This document shows positions 7,098 to 7,189 of a stretch of DNA of 7,189 nt, piece by piece. The notes beneath the pieces are model-generated. The model ran no database searches, was not told where the DNA came from, and saw nothing but the letters and a program-made list of their open reading frames with translations. Positions within the stretch are counted from its first letter, which is position 1. The number at the start of each line of letters is the position of its first letter. The stretch covers positions 1-7,189 of the forward strand of contig JAFACP010000259.1 in NCBI GenBank assembly GCA_023425455.1, given 5' to 3'. Source of the DNA: Pseudomonadota bacterium (GTDB taxonomy: Bacteria > Pseudomonadota > Gammaproteobacteria > Enterobacterales > Enterobacteriaceae). The position numbers were made by a program, and so were the translations under genes.

Positions 7098-7173
7098 TGG
7101 CTCCTCTGACTGGACTCGAACCAGTGACATACGGATTAACAGTCCGCCGTTCTACCGACTGAACTACAGAGGA
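7098..7173 (-). tRNA. tRNA-Asn (anticodon GUU)
   Basis: The 76-nt minus-strand sequence folds as a standard tRNA. The acceptor TCCTCTG pairs with CAGAGGA, followed by discriminator G and encoded CCA. The D arm is GTTC-AGTCGGTA-GAAC, the anticodon loop is CTGTTAA with GTT in the centre, and the T loop is TTCGAGT. It matches the E. coli tRNA-Asn sequence as I remember it at every position. The 3' end faces ldtA and the shared terminator follows 5 nt on. The promoter lies outside the window; only 16 upstream bases are present. Confidence 0.98.
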
Positions 7174-7189
7174 ATCGTGTGAACGGGGC

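Noticed and set aside
1..7189. A CRISPR array, transposase, integrase or toxin-antitoxin pair
   Set aside because: I found no regularly spaced direct repeats, no DDE or recombinase motifs, and no paired small ORFs of a known toxin-antitoxin type.

Overview
The window looks like chromosome from a member of the Enterobacteriaceae. The proteins read here as AMP nucleosidase, shikimate transporter and L,D-transpeptidase LdtA can be followed almost residue by residue against what I remember of the E. coli proteins. The tRNA-Asn is the standard enterobacterial one. Core genes are GC-rich with GC-ending codons, which fits the Enterobacter/Klebsiella side of the family better than E. coli, but I cannot fix the genus.

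Layout, left to right. Positions 1-537 hold an AT-rich gene for a small, unrecognised inner-membrane protein. Positions 538-1128 contain no intact gene; they hold scattered minus-strand coding-like pieces in different frames, probably debris of an accessory gene. From about 1123 rightwards everything is ordinary core chromosome: a terminator, an M24B (Xaa-Pro) aminopeptidase and amn as a tight minus-strand pair, then shiA on the same strand but behind its own terminator. A 237-bp divergent intergenic region follows, then ldtA on the plus strand, a bidirectional terminator, and tRNA-Asn(GUU) on the minus strand.

How the genes relate. amn (AMP to adenine plus ribose 5-phosphate) and the downstream aminopeptidase almost certainly share a transcript: the amn stop overlaps a possible ATG, and a better start with a Shine-Dalgarno lies 17 nt past the amn stop. 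shiA imports shikimate for aromatic biosynthesis. ldtA is an exported enzyme that links Braun lipoprotein to peptidoglycan. ldtA and the tRNA converge on one hairpin that can end transcription in both directions.

I do not see a convincing new multi-gene system. The part most worth a second look is the left 1.1 kb, where AT-rich accessory DNA and gene debris abut the core locus. Other leads are the aminopeptidase-amn coupling, the unoccupied tRNA-Asn 3' end, and the dyads in the shiA-ldtA intergenic region.
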